From contig VTFK01000092.1 of assembly GCA_009617715.1 (NCBI GenBank), positions 248,001-312,000 on the forward strand: a stretch of DNA of 64,000 nt, in the 5' to 3' direction. A program made the position numbers and the translations under genes. The stretch is from Plectrocnemia conspersa. Taxonomy: Eukaryota; Arthropoda; Insecta; Trichoptera; Polycentropodidae. The notes beneath the pieces were generated by a model, which saw only the letters and a list, made by a program, of their open reading frames with translations, did no database searches and was not told where the DNA came from. Of this stretch, positions 12,258 through 23,652 are shown piece after piece. Within the stretch, counting starts at the first letter, position 1. Each line of letters starts with the position of its first letter.

Positions 12258-14199
12258 AGTAGATTATAAATGTTTCAAAATTCCTAAAAATAAAAATGTA
12301 AGTTTTCGTCAATAAAATAATTTTTAAATAAATTTTCCGAATGTTTTTCTTATAAGATAATATTCTATAATACTGATTTATTTGTTGTCATTATTTGATC
12401 ACATTTTATTTTAAAGCCTTTATTTTATTAGTAATCAGAGTCCTTTCAATGTTTAATACTGTACTAAAAATTAATAAGCAATTCTGATTCGTGACTTTTA
12501 TGTATCACCTTGATACACAAAAAAGGGTGATAAATACTTTATAAACAACTTTAGACTGGCCGCTTTTCTTTTGGCACCTGCTAAATTATTTACTATACTG
12601 AGTTATAAATATATCTTGAATCTTAAGTGGAACAGTTACACGGTTTTCGTCCACGTTGTGAAGTCACTGACCACATGTGCTTTTCCAAGGCTCGATACCG
12701 ACTTTGAAAACGTAATTATAAAGTCTCTCCTCTCAAACATAATTTTTAGAAATTAAGCAAATTTGATTCCTTGTGAGAGAACAATCCTTATTGTAAGAGA
12801 GAATCTAGGAAAATTTACAAAGCGTGTGATTCAAGTGCCATTTTTGCTAGGAGCGTGAGATACAAATAATTTTTTCTCTATGTAATAAGCATTCAACAAA
12901 GTTGCTTAGAGGTGAATTCAGCCATTTTTCGATGTAAGATGATTATCAGCTGTTAAACCTTTAATTAGTATAGTATTTAACATACTTTCGAACTTTGCGT
13001 TATTCATCATTATTATTTATAACATAATGAATTAAGTAATAATATTAATAAAAGTAGCAGTTATTTTTTCAAATTTTAATAAACTAGATTTAGATTAACC
13101 TACTAAAAAATACTAATTATTCCCGACTTACAATAAATTAGTATATGCGGCTTAGCTCAAAGCTACAGGATGCCCAATTAATTTGCTAATTACAGGTATA
13201 AAGAAGCTTTCAGGTTCAAGCCCAACGTAGCTACTCTGACGCAGTATTTAAGCACTATTAAATTTTAGATTCTTTAAATATGTATTTATATTTTTTATGA
13301 ATATATAAGTATGCAAGCTAATTTAAATTGTCACTTTATAATAATTATAAATTTACACAATTTAATTGTATAATATGCGACAAACAAGTCATGGGTATTT
13401 TTATCCTACGCACATACAGTAAAGCCAAAAGGAATTCAGTTGAATACAAGAAAATAATTTTGAGTACAATATATTAACGAAATGAAGCTTGATTTTTGGC
13501 TCAATTACCACTCAAAAAATGATTATTTATCCTTTACCTGACACGTGTTTAAGTGTATAATAACTCATAATTTTATAGAGCTTTTGAGATAGACGATTAT
13601 TTTTCAGAAATAACATTAACAATCTTATAAAATAAAATTTTAGATTTTAGTATTGCTTAAATAAAAAAAAAAAGATGAAAAGGCCAGAAAAAATAAGTGT
13701 CGATTTTCTCTTGTTTCTCCGATAGTAAATATATAAGGTAGAATGACTTATGATTGATGACTAGGAGATACACTTGATTAAAAAATTTGAACTCACTACC
13801 AGTGGAGTTGGCACGTAATTATCACAGATGATACAGTACCAGCTTAGACATATAAGCTAATAAATTTAAAGTCCAGATAAAGACTTTCCAAGTTAATCGT
13901 CAGATCATTTAATAAAATCTAACTCACATTCAAAGATGTTTTTAATTTTTATTAAAAAAAACAAGTATGCTAAGCATTTAAATCACACATTATAAAATAT
14001 TTTATTTTTAACAGTTAATTATTTTATAATTTATTTTTTGAGGAACACGTTTATGTAATTCATGTATCTATGTCTCCTTTCATGAAATATGAACTCCTGT
14101 TTGGTATTCAAATATACAGCCAACCGACTTTTGATTCAATATTGATACGAATAAAAAATACACCGTACATCATAAAAAGTAGTAAAAACAACTACCAGC
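12258..14199. other. AT-rich, no gene seen; possible SINE debris
   Basis: No gene. Around 13145-13245 a GGTTCAAGCCC B-box-like motif follows GC-richer sequence. It may be a tRNA-derived SINE remnant, with weak support. Confidence 0.4.
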
Positions 14200-14430
14200 C
14201 ACCGAGTTCACTGAGGAAAATCAAAATGAGGAAGCTTTTTCGAACGCAAGTGTCGTGCGCTGCGAGAGCTTTGAGCGAAAGCTCGGCGGAAAAAAAATTA
14301 CCACCAAAAAGCACACATCAAAGCGAGTGCATTTAATTAAAATGCATTCGAATGCTTTGCCACTTGTTTGGCAGTGAGATGTTTTTTTCCGGTTTGAGGC
14401 CAGATTAAAAGTGCATAATAAAATACCGTA
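14200..14430. promoter_or_regulatory. GC-richer island with GCATTTAATTA
   Basis: GCATTTAATTA at 14329-14339 lies inside a near-palindrome, TGCATTT-AATTA-AAATGCA. CATTCGAATG follows directly. No coding signature. Confidence 0.35.
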
Positions 14431-14719
14431 GCCACTGAGGTTCGCTGTAAAGAAATTGAATGTATTTAATGATACCTTAATAAGTAATAAAAAAAATGAT
14501 CTTTTAATAAAAATATAACTAGAAAAAATCTCTATTTTAATAACAGTATTTGGCAATGCTTATAAACTTTTAAGATAAAATATTTTATATCAATATCTTA
14601 TAATCTGTATAACTGCGCATGTAAAAGAAAATAGGGTTCTTAAATATTTTTTTATATTTATTTACTATATTGAATTACACACAATTATGTACTTTTTGCT
14701 TACTTTATCTTATGGACAA

Positions 14720-15390
14720 ACGAGCTTTATAATAATATACCGGAATCCGACATTGCACAAAACTCCAAATACCAACCAAGTAGACCACACGATTTGGTAC
14801 AATACGGTAATTGGGAGGTTCGTCGTCCAGTAAAACGAGCAAGCAAAAGGATGCACAAAACCGCAGCTTTAAAGCCAAGAGATACTAGCAGATGAAAACT
14901 GCAACGGATGCCGGGGATTCTGTAATCTGCGGAATCGCAGCCACCTAAATGCCACAATTAACGTTCGCTCCGAATTCGGACCCTCAGTAAAATTCATTCG
15001 CAATGTATTAAATTTGATAAATTGATATTGCCGCGGTACTAATCCGATCGGATATAATGCGGTGTAAAACATTTGCGAAATTTACGTGTTATCGGTAATA
15101 TATTGGAGGTTATATAATGTGCGTGGGTTCCGTTTGTAATTTGTGTGGCTTGTCCCTTCATGTGAGTGATCTGCTATTGAATGTATGCATATACATGTAA
15201 CATGAATTTCATTCGTTTTTATTAGTCTTTTGATAAGCTCTCGTCCTTGGCCAGACGTTCCCATCGAAGACTCCGCCTTATTTAAGCGGTTCTCCATCAA
15301 GGTCTTCTGCACACTGCATACTCCTTAAACTTAAATAACGCGTCTCCAAGAGTCTGCGCTCTTAAATAAAGTGCTCCAAAACCATGTCCC
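14720..15390. promoter_or_regulatory. GC-richer island, no gene recognised
   Basis: A GC-rich tract with several overlapping short frames (14727-14957, 14869-15072 and 15082-15312, all minus) that share no motif with known proteins. It is probably regulatory, or old repeat sequence in its right half (15230-15390). Confidence 0.3.
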
Positions 15391-15639
15391 TAGTGGCGTG
15401 CCAAGTAGTTTTTATTTTTTCTAATATATATTTTTTTTGTATTTTTTAAACATAATTAATAAGTATTTTTAGCTGTATTGTAAATTATTTGAATGGCGTC
15501 TGATCCACAGGCATCCAATAGGCGGCACTAAACACATATTACATTTTTGTTTAATCAATGGTTTATTTTTATTACATTTTTTTAGAAGTCCATTCAAATA
15601 TTTAAGTACCAGAATTTCAGTCCATAACCTATGTTTAAT

Positions 15640-15990
15640 ATATTTTCTGAAATGTCATATTTTTATAATGAAATTCCCAAAACGCCGATTACACAATTTC
15701 GTCACGTTGAAAGAACTTTTCTACCCGCAACTTTACACTTTTGACAACCGTTCACACCGCGGAATCATGCGATAAATGTTATTCCATGCCGCATAATACA
15801 CATTACAATATATTGCCAAAGTTGCGAATGAATCGATAAAATATTTCATAACTTGTTCACATATCGGCATTCGCTCGGATGGAAATTGTGTCCTCAGATA
15901 GAATATAAATTTCGTGCGCGGAACCAAACTCCTTTTATTATTTTCGACATACTATGTGCGTAAAATATTAAACGCACATAGAGAAAAAAG
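15640..15990. promoter_or_regulatory. GC-richer island with perfect hairpin
   Basis: Another compositional island. At its right end CTATGTGCGT (15952-15961) and its exact complement (15972-15981) form a 10-bp stem with a 10-nt A/T loop. Confidence 0.35.
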
Positions 15991-17953
15991 TGTTTGAAAA
16001 ATAGGACCGAAGTCGACTTTCTGACGTGCAATAAAATAAAACTTAGGTTGAACTGACAATAAACTAACCAAAAAAATATAAAGGAACTTATCTTATAAGT
16101 CAAAACAAACTTTGTGAAAATATGATAGCATTGATCCTTTATTGTTTATACTCTTTCTTTTTATGCTTTCTATTAGCTATAAACATTTTATATACTGAAG
16201 CTTGAAAGAGTTTATATAGATAATAATAAATTAGCATAAAGTTATTTTCAATTTGGCTTATTACTTATGTAAGATATTAAATTTATTATTAAAGATTAAA
16301 TAATACGATTATATATTTTTATTTTAGTATATTTTTTTATTTATACGAGATGCTTCAAATTATTCATATTTTTTTAAAGCTAGAGTTATTTATTTGAACA
16401 TAATTATATTCTCTACAATAGAATAGAAAATGATGTTCCAATATTGAAAATTTGTATAGGTTTTACTTATAATTTAATATTTTAAATTACTTATGTAGGA
16501 ACATAGTGTATAAAACTATCTATGAATATATTGGAAATACGATTATCCCTACATCAAAAAAGGATCACTAGATCACGTATAGGTCACTGCTTATCAATTG
16601 AAAGGTCATGGGTTTAATCTCCACACAAGCCTCGGACATTTTAAATCCTTTTTCTGTACGTGAGATCAAAATTGAATTTGCAAATATTTATAAATAATTC
16701 TGATCGATCACTTTCACAAGATAAAATTTTACAAGTTACTGAAAGTTTAAATAAATTGAAAATCAAATTTATCAAGTAGATATTGACTTTTTATCTAATA
16801 TTTAGAACGCTAAACTTATGTTATAAGTCTAATTTTAATTTGTAATTATTAATTACTAAAAGACATAACTTTTGAACTTTAAACGTTTTAATTAACTTAC
16901 ATAATATAATATTTTAAATCTTAGTTAAAGTGTTTTTTTTTTTTCATATATTTTTAAATGTTTTATTATAAATTGTTTCATTGATCCCCGTTACCTGATC
17001 GACCTTCATCAAAGGCATATCGACCACTATATTGCTTCTTGATCTATGGAATGATTATCAGGCATACTTTATTTTCGAGAACTTTTCCTGAAAAATTGAT
17101 TCATTCTAAAGAATGTTCATCAAACCTTTTATTTCTCTGCCTTTCATATACAATTTTTATAGCTGGAATTGCATATTCTTTGGAAAATCACACACAATAT
17201 GCATGCTTTCTTGGAAGTTTTGAATATAAGTCAGAAGTACGTGAATTGCAAAAAATTATGTACGATTTTTTCGAGTACTTTAATCGATCTTATATATTAT
17301 TTTTTAATTAAGGAACTACAATCATAAAGAGACATATGAGAAACGACAGATTTCAAAAATGAACGGGGATTCCACGGAGTTACACCATATAATATACCTG
17401 TCAATAAACTTACCTCTTGTTGTTTCAATAACTCAAAGAGGTTTCCAAATCTTTTTTTCATTTCAAAATATTGCTTAAAATATTAAAAAAATATGTAATA
17501 GCAATAGCTGTTAATGACAGTTTTCTCTACAATTTGGATATAAATACAGGAGCTAAAATTTTTTTGGTACCTGAAATTATTTTTTTTCGATTATATATAC
17601 ATATATTATATATAAGTATATCGATTTGTTCTATTTTTTTAGTAAATCACATACATTATAACATCATCATTCTATTAAAGTTTGTTATCTTTAACAATCA
17701 TACTATATTAATCAATAATATTTAGATATCCACAAATATCTTTTAATTTTTTAATATAACCACATATATTTTTTATTTATTAAAATATTTTGAGAAATCA
17801 TAAATCAAAAATAAATATTCATATTTTTTTAACTAAAATAATTTATTAACATGCTATGTCATATATTTTTTATATATGAAATCTTTTAAGCCCAAGTGAA
17901 GCGAAGTACTCGTTTTTATTTGTATCGTATTTGTATTTCTTTCCTACTGTCTT
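15991..17953. other. AT-rich, no gene; SINE-like fragment
   Basis: At 16585-16650 a tRNA-like segment ends in GGGTTTAATCTCC, resembling a pol III B box, followed by A/T sequence. The frames at 17039-17311 and 17471-17725 are hydrophobic, A/T-driven and unrecognised. Confidence 0.4.
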
Positions 17954-18244
17954 TTGCTAAGACCGTTGAATTACAATTCATTACATTCTCAGCGTAGCAT
18001 CTACTCTATGATTAACTTTTTAAAATTGCTAAGTGGCGATGTCGACAAACTAACGATGCTCGTTGAATTTTGGCTGCAAGCTTTAGAGAACCCAAGAGAG
18101 TTGCGATTGCGTCCCTTATTCTTACCAAGGCTACCAAGGCATCAACGCTCGAACACGAGCCATCTAGCTTCTAAACGAGCTTTTTTTGGCGATAGCTATA
18201 GGGAGCTGACAAAAAATATGTGGGATGGTGCTCATCTATTTTAG
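17954..18244 (+). CDS. Unrecognised 96-codon frame, possibly a TE or gene fragment
   Basis: The frame is GC-richer than its flanks and encodes a charged, leucine-rich protein (LSGDVDKLTMLVEFWLQALE in its centre). It starts at an ATG without flanking splice signals that I could identify and ends at TAG. No domain is recognised. It could be a fragment of a mobile-element ORF, a remnant of a gene, or chance. Confidence 0.15.
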   Translation: MLRPLNYNSLHSQRSIYSMINFLKLLSGDVDKLTMLVEFWLQALENPRELRLRPLFLPRLPRHQRSNTSHLASKRAFFGDSYRELTKNMWDGAHLF

Positions 18245-18809
18245 CTGTGCAATATATTTTTTTATATTAAATTGCATAATTATTTAATCTATAATAGCCA
18301 TCATGATGCATTGGGAAAATTACGATGGTCAGATCTGTGATAAAAAATCAATAAAAATAAATATATGTATAATATATAAGTAGCTTTATATTATCGAGTT
18401 AACTGTGTCAAATTCCTATTTATGATTTTAATTATTACAACCATTTCTGAAGCCTTATTGATCTTGAGAAAAACACGTGGTCTTACTATGGTTTTATAGA
18501 AATGTAAGTACATTTTAATTAATTGGTGTTATCTAATCAGAAAATATTTTTACCCCTAAAGCATGGTTCACTAGTTTTGTTAGGTAGAAAACTATTTTTT
18601 TATATTGCTTTATGTTTTATAAACCTTTTAGAGATGTACATCTACAAAAGGTGTATCACATATCTCTTTCACATACCTACAAACATTGCTATTTAATGTA
18701 ATAAAAAAATGTTTTTTATTCAGAATTGTTTGATTTAAAAAAGCAAACGATTAACCCTTTTATGACCGCGTTTTTTTCAAATATTGGTTTTGACGTTAAA
18801 AAAAATATC

Positions 18810-19210
18810 AAAACACAACGCGAACACATCCGGGGTGCAAAATTATATTCCAATTACGGTCGATTTCCCTCGGCTCGAGTTTGTAATTGGAAAAGTCACG
18901 AGTGTTTATGGCCGAGTAGAAATATTTTCAGCGCAGAAAATCAAACGCAAACGGCCCGAGACGAGAGCTGGTCCCGCGAGGGTTGACCCGAATCATACTC
19001 TTCGGGTTTCTAAAGAAATTCCGGTTCGGGCTGGAGGTCACGGGTCGGGTCATAATTTCGAAACAGTCGTCTCGAAAGATATCGAACCCTCCGACCGCCC
19101 CCTATAACTATAAATAGGTCTTCCAGGGATCAATTCAGGACTTATCCGTATCCCGTTGCTGGCCGAGAGGTGAGTTCATTTGACGTTAAGTATCGCTTCG
19201 GTTAGTTTAT
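18810..19210 (+). promoter_or_regulatory. GC-rich promoter-like region
   Basis: A GC-rich block leads into a TATA box, an initiator and a splice donor (listed separately). Upstream it contains paired short repeats: CTCGAGTTTGTAATTGG near 18875 and TTCCAATTACGGTCGATTTC near 18848. The overlapping frames at 18726-19107 are artefacts of the GC-rich sequence. Confidence 0.35.
19109..19169 (+). promoter_or_regulatory. TATA box, initiator and short first exon with donor
   Basis: TATAAATA sits at 19109-19116. An insect-type initiator TTCAGG follows with its A at 19137, 28 bases after the first T of the TATA box, the expected distance. The sequence then runs 33 bases to a strong donor (GAGAG|GTGAGT, intron from 19170). 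The spacing suggests a real core promoter with a tiny non-coding first exon on the plus strand. No downstream exon was identified, so the gene is unknown. Confidence 0.38.
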
Positions 19211-20579
19211 TGTCAAACCGCAGTTTTTTTATTATTACTGAGTATAAATTTAGTAAAGCGATTCGATTTCTATATCAAGACCATTTTGATCATATGTATT
19301 TGTAAGAACTTCTATGATAAAAATGTATTTATATATTTGTACAAAAAGTTTTTTATTTTTTTGCTCAAGTCATTTATTATTAATTACTTGTTACATCTAA
19401 AAATTATCATTATTGTGATTTTGTTTGAAGCTTCTAAATACTCAATTACGCAAAATCTGCGGTGCATTTTTTGGGCGGTGCAGATATACTGTGGTGAGCT
19501 CTACTAGATCCTCACAGTAGTGATCGAAGATCTGTGAAGTTCTGAAGCGGCAGTGATTCATCATTATATGATTTTTTTAAGAAGTATAAAATTAAAATAT
19601 ATATTACATTTTGTAGAAAATGGTCTTCAGTTTTGCTCAAGTTCTTTTGCTATTGACAGACAATGAAATTATTTATTGCTTGCTCTTCGTCATATGTTTT
19701 TTTTTAGTCCATTTACAAGTAGTCTTAATCCGCCGAAAAATCTAATCATCACGCGCGCTTGTATACAGCAAAAGTAATAAATAAAATTGTTTTGCAACTC
19801 GCTTATAACTAAATCAACTAGTCTTACTTTAATTTTAATAAGTAATTGCGACAAATTTTTCTAACGCTCAACGAATTGTTTTAATTGATTTTTGATATTT
19901 TTTTTTTTTTAAAAGACAACAATTTGGTTCACAGTCTATAATCAAAATGATATATGTATTTTAATTTTTTTAAGTACTTATCGTACATTCATAGATTTTT
20001 AGAATGGTACTATATTATGGTTACAAAAATTGTTATTAAATAAACACAGCACAAAAAAAAATATTGTACAAAAAATTAAACAATTATACGTTTTTAATTT
20101 ATTCAAAAATATATGTTGAATATATGAATAATTAAATTATTTAATTTATGAATTCAAAACATTTGAAATAAATAAAAAAAATCTGGCCCACAAATTGCAG
20201 ATGATAATGTTGGCAAGACAATTTTTCAGCTTCTTGGATACGCATATGAAAAATTAATGGTCTAGATAACCACTCCAGCGATCAGTAATCAATGGTAGAA
20301 GAACAATAGTATTATGCGCAAGGTAGAACGTTTTGTATGGCGCGCATCCTTTCCAAACAATGAGTAGTTTTAGCGGTGATTGACGTCTCATGATGAATAT
20401 GCTATTGGTGGTCCATGCATTATTTTTAATTATTACTGCAAATGTTTGCTCACAAAATCCTGTGTGTGTGTGTACAGATTTAACTTTATAGGCATAAAAT
20501 AATAAACAATTAGCTATTTATGACATCCATTATTTATTCTATAAATATATATACATACATATTTGAATATATTTTGGGA
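19211..20579. other. AT-rich, no gene seen
   Basis: It may be the first intron of the 19.1-kb promoter candidate. A moderately GC-richer patch at 20190-20410 has no recognisable coding content. Confidence 0.45.
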
Positions 20580-20840
20580 TAGAATGTTATTTATAAACGA
20601 TATTCGCATTAAAATGACACCGGGTCGTAATTGATGACATCCACCCACATCCCACCCGTTTGAAGCCGCTATTTCCTGTCGGGGGCGAAAGAGACTTTCT
20701 CTTTGGGTAAGTTGTTGGCTTACCTGTCGACGACATAGTACGTGACATAATTTGTTTAGAGCCAAGGGAAATCATGTTACGAACAAAAAAGAGAAAAAAA
20801 TCTGATCGAAGTCTAGAAATGCAACGTCTACGTGTCATCC
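20580..20840. promoter_or_regulatory. GC-richer island
   Basis: Contains C-rich tracts (CATCCCACCC) and CAGGTAAGCC-like sequence. Two overlapping 83-codon minus frames are unrecognised and probably spurious. Confidence 0.3.
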
Positions 20841-22689
20841 TATAAATATTTTAAATATATTTAAAAGTCATAATATATATTATCATTGAAAAAATATGGT
20901 TTATTACACACATAAAATAGGAAATGTTAAACACGTACTTATGCTTATTTTTAAACTTCATACAAGAGATCTTCATGTAATAAGTCTAGAGTCTAGCCTA
21001 ATTGGAGGGCCGTAAAGTTTCCAAGCTAATACCAACTCGTAAGCGAGAACGCACGATGCTACTTCTGTATATACTGATAAAATTTCAATTCAATCTCAAA
21101 GCATGTCTCCACATGTGACTAATTAAAACTTCCACGTACATGTTTGAATAAAATGTGTTACATTTTATTTCGTATGTACGTGGGCGAAGTGAAATCTTGG
21201 CGTTGAAATTTAGTAGTAGAAGCAAGAAGAACAGTGCCAAAGGATGTGGAAACTTGTTTAGGATACGTCTCTCAAAAGATGTGTAGACGTGCCTGAAATG
21301 ATGACACGTGTGGCACTCACCCTAACATCCTTATACGACTGGGGTGTATCGGGTGGCTTAAAAAATGTCAAATATTCCATTACTACTGCTATGTACCATG
21401 GCCTTATATTTATTCTCTTCGGCTTTATAGAAATTTTGTATGGTTCATGTGTCAGATATGTCAAAATTGAATATAACAGGAAAAAATATATTTACATACA
21501 TATAATAATTTTAATTTACTTTTAAAGTATTATAGAATTTATATATTCTATGCAGTGTCTATTAAGCAATCATAGCGTTGCTTATTATTTAAAAATAATA
21601 TAGTTATAAATCTGATATTGGAATTTATAGTTTATTGAATATGAGTAGTGCCATACATAATTTAATAAAATATTTGCTAAAAATAATAATAATAATAATA
21701 AAATGTAATTAATTTTATTATTAATATATATAATAAAATAAAAATTTGAATTAATTCTATGAATGATTTAAATTATTTTTAGATGATATAATATCTTCTT
21801 ATAGTACAGTTGTCTAGTGTTTCGCAGTCCAACAAAGAATCAATAAATCTACATCGCGAGCAGCAGCATGAATCTACAAAGAATATCACTTCAGAGAACG
21901 AGAAGAAGGACTCTGAGAAACCCCTAATTTTAAATGGGATTAGATATATCTGTAAAATGCGGAAAACAATTTCAAATTCCGTGAAAAAGTACCACCCGAG
22001 TAAGGGTGTAGAAATTCTGCTATAAATATATTCAATGAGTTTCATTAAAATTTCCACTTAAAAGTATCACGATCAGTGATACATAGCAGTGATTCAGATA
22101 TGAATAATAAATAACTACATATTAAATTTAAATAATAATAAAAAAACGTATATTTTCTATTAATTATTTTAATATAAATATTTTTGGTTTTGGAACAAAT
22201 CAACTAAATTTTACGTTATTTAGTATAGGTAAATTTGCTTTGATATAAATATACTTTGAGTGTTTTGAAACACGGGCACGTTTCTGAAACAAATTGAAGT
22301 TCCACTGTATATTGTTATGTCTAATGAATAAACAATAGGTATTTGAGTTAGGTGTGAGTTTAATAAGTTTTGGATATTTAAATTATTTATTTTTAAGTAA
22401 ATTATTTTTTGAGAGATTTTTTTGCACAATTTTTCAAAAATATGCTAAAATATTATGTTGTTACTTAACTTTAAACTTTGTCGTTCACGATTCTCAACTA
22501 TGGTTTGTGGTGATTTTATGCTAAAAATATTATAAATGTTTTTTTTTGTACAAAACTGCAGCTTCTGCTTCAAAATTATTTTTTTATAGAGAGGAAATAA
22601 AAACATTCACTTAAGATTAGATATATACTATGCTAACAAGTGGTTTTAGATGTTAATCTCAAGAATGTTGATATTCATTCGATGTCGTG
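20841..22689. other. AT-rich, no firm gene
   Basis: A small GC-richer patch lies at 20980-21350. A frame at 21810-22025 (+) encodes a lysine/glutamate/serine-rich 71-residue peptide with no known domain, possibly old transposon sequence. An (AAT)n run lies near 21680-21700. Confidence 0.4.
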
Positions 22690-23060
22690 CCACTAACGTT
22701 TCGCAATTGTCCGCGCGCGCTATATTGTTTGTCGCCAAACATCCCTCGGCGAAATCAACCCCTTCGTGCATATGCATGACGTTTGCCGCGCACTAAATTA
22801 ATTATTTCGAAGCCCCGCCAACAACTTCGATACACTGCTGCGCCGAGATAATTCAACGGCAGCTTTTTGACTGCTATTTACTTTGGCTGTTGAACGTGAG
22901 CCGGTATCAAATTTTCCCAAACTAGGCTCGATAACGTGTTTACCCTGAACCATAATTAGGCAGCCGCTTAACGATTCCCTTTGACGTTGAGCGCTTGCCG
23001 AAATTAAGCAAAGTACAAAAACAACATCGCAGCAGTGTTTATAGAAGTTCATTGCGTATA
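22690..23060. promoter_or_regulatory. GC-richer island, possibly with a small gene on the minus strand
   Basis: A GC-rich island with a run of CGCGCGC near 22715 and TAAATTAATTA near 22794. It overlaps the candidate short secreted-protein frame listed below. Confidence 0.3.
22798..23052 (-). CDS. Candidate small secreted protein (84 aa), unconfirmed
   Basis: The frame starts MNFYKHCCDVVFVLCLISAS, which reads as a plausible signal peptide with a cleavage site after ASA. The rest is hydrophilic and basic, ending in an SRRSSVSKLLAGL-type tail. A TATATAAG sequence lies about 20 bases upstream of the ATG, which is too close for a normal promoter unless the 5'UTR is nearly absent. No cysteine framework or known peptide-hormone motif is visible. 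The frame lies in an island with the same composition as other islands where frames look accidental, so chance is likely. Confidence 0.18.
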   Translation of the reverse strand: MNFYKHCCDVVFVLCLISASAQRQRESLSGCLIMVQGKHVIEPSLGKFDTGSRSTAKVNSSQKAAVELSRRSSVSKLLAGLRNN

Positions 23061-23398
23061 TTTTGTCTTATATATCGATACTGGCATCAGATTGTGAACC
23101 GACAACTTTTTCCAAGTTAAGATTCAAACGGACAAGAACAAACTTTTCAATCCCCAGACTCGAAAGTTAGGAGCACCCAGACATGAATTACTGGTGCTTA
23201 TAATAATCCAAAATATATAAGGTGAATTTGATATTATATCTTCGGACAAATATTACCCATAAAAAACCTTATGGATTACTTTAGATTTTAAAACCGAAAG
23301 GATGTGACTTTGCAGCTAAAATAGACGCCGTAAAGGCTAATGATATTTTATTTGATTAAGTACAACTTTAAAAAAATATTTGAGAATGAATCATTAGA

Positions 23399-23652
23399 AT
23401 GAATAAATCATGTTTTTTGGATCAAATGGATGATAAAGAGGAATATACGGAAGTGAATGAAAGAGCTATTAAAATATTGCTGCCATTCTAACCTATTCTT
23501 GTCAACAAATAAAAAATAAAAATAGAAATCTCATTCAATTAGAGACACCTCTTCGAATTGCATCATCTACAACTATGCCTAGAATTGAAGAAACAACTAT
23601 TAATGATAAAACTTTTTTTCTGATGTGTGAAGTGGATATTGATTGATTATGT
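23399..23652 (+). pseudogene. hAT-like transposase C-terminal remnant
   Basis: One frame reads VNERAIKILLPF, then a stop. A second, shifted by indels, reads RNLIQLETPLRIASSTTMPRIEE. These resemble the end of hAT/ZBED-type transposases, where a LLPF segment is followed by an RNRL-type segment, an acidic LR(I/L)A stretch and a P-x-I-x-x-L motif. The reading frame is broken by stops and a frameshift. The assignment is from memory of the family pattern and is moderate at best. Confidence 0.35.

Noticed and set aside
15360..15410. Third copy of the CGGATTGTC...AAGTAG repeat
   Set aside because: Only AAGTGCT-CCAA-type words match, too little to call homologous.
18726..19107. Protein-coding frames upstream of the TATA box
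   Set aside because: Two frames overlap each other, lie upstream of a good core promoter and have no known similarity.
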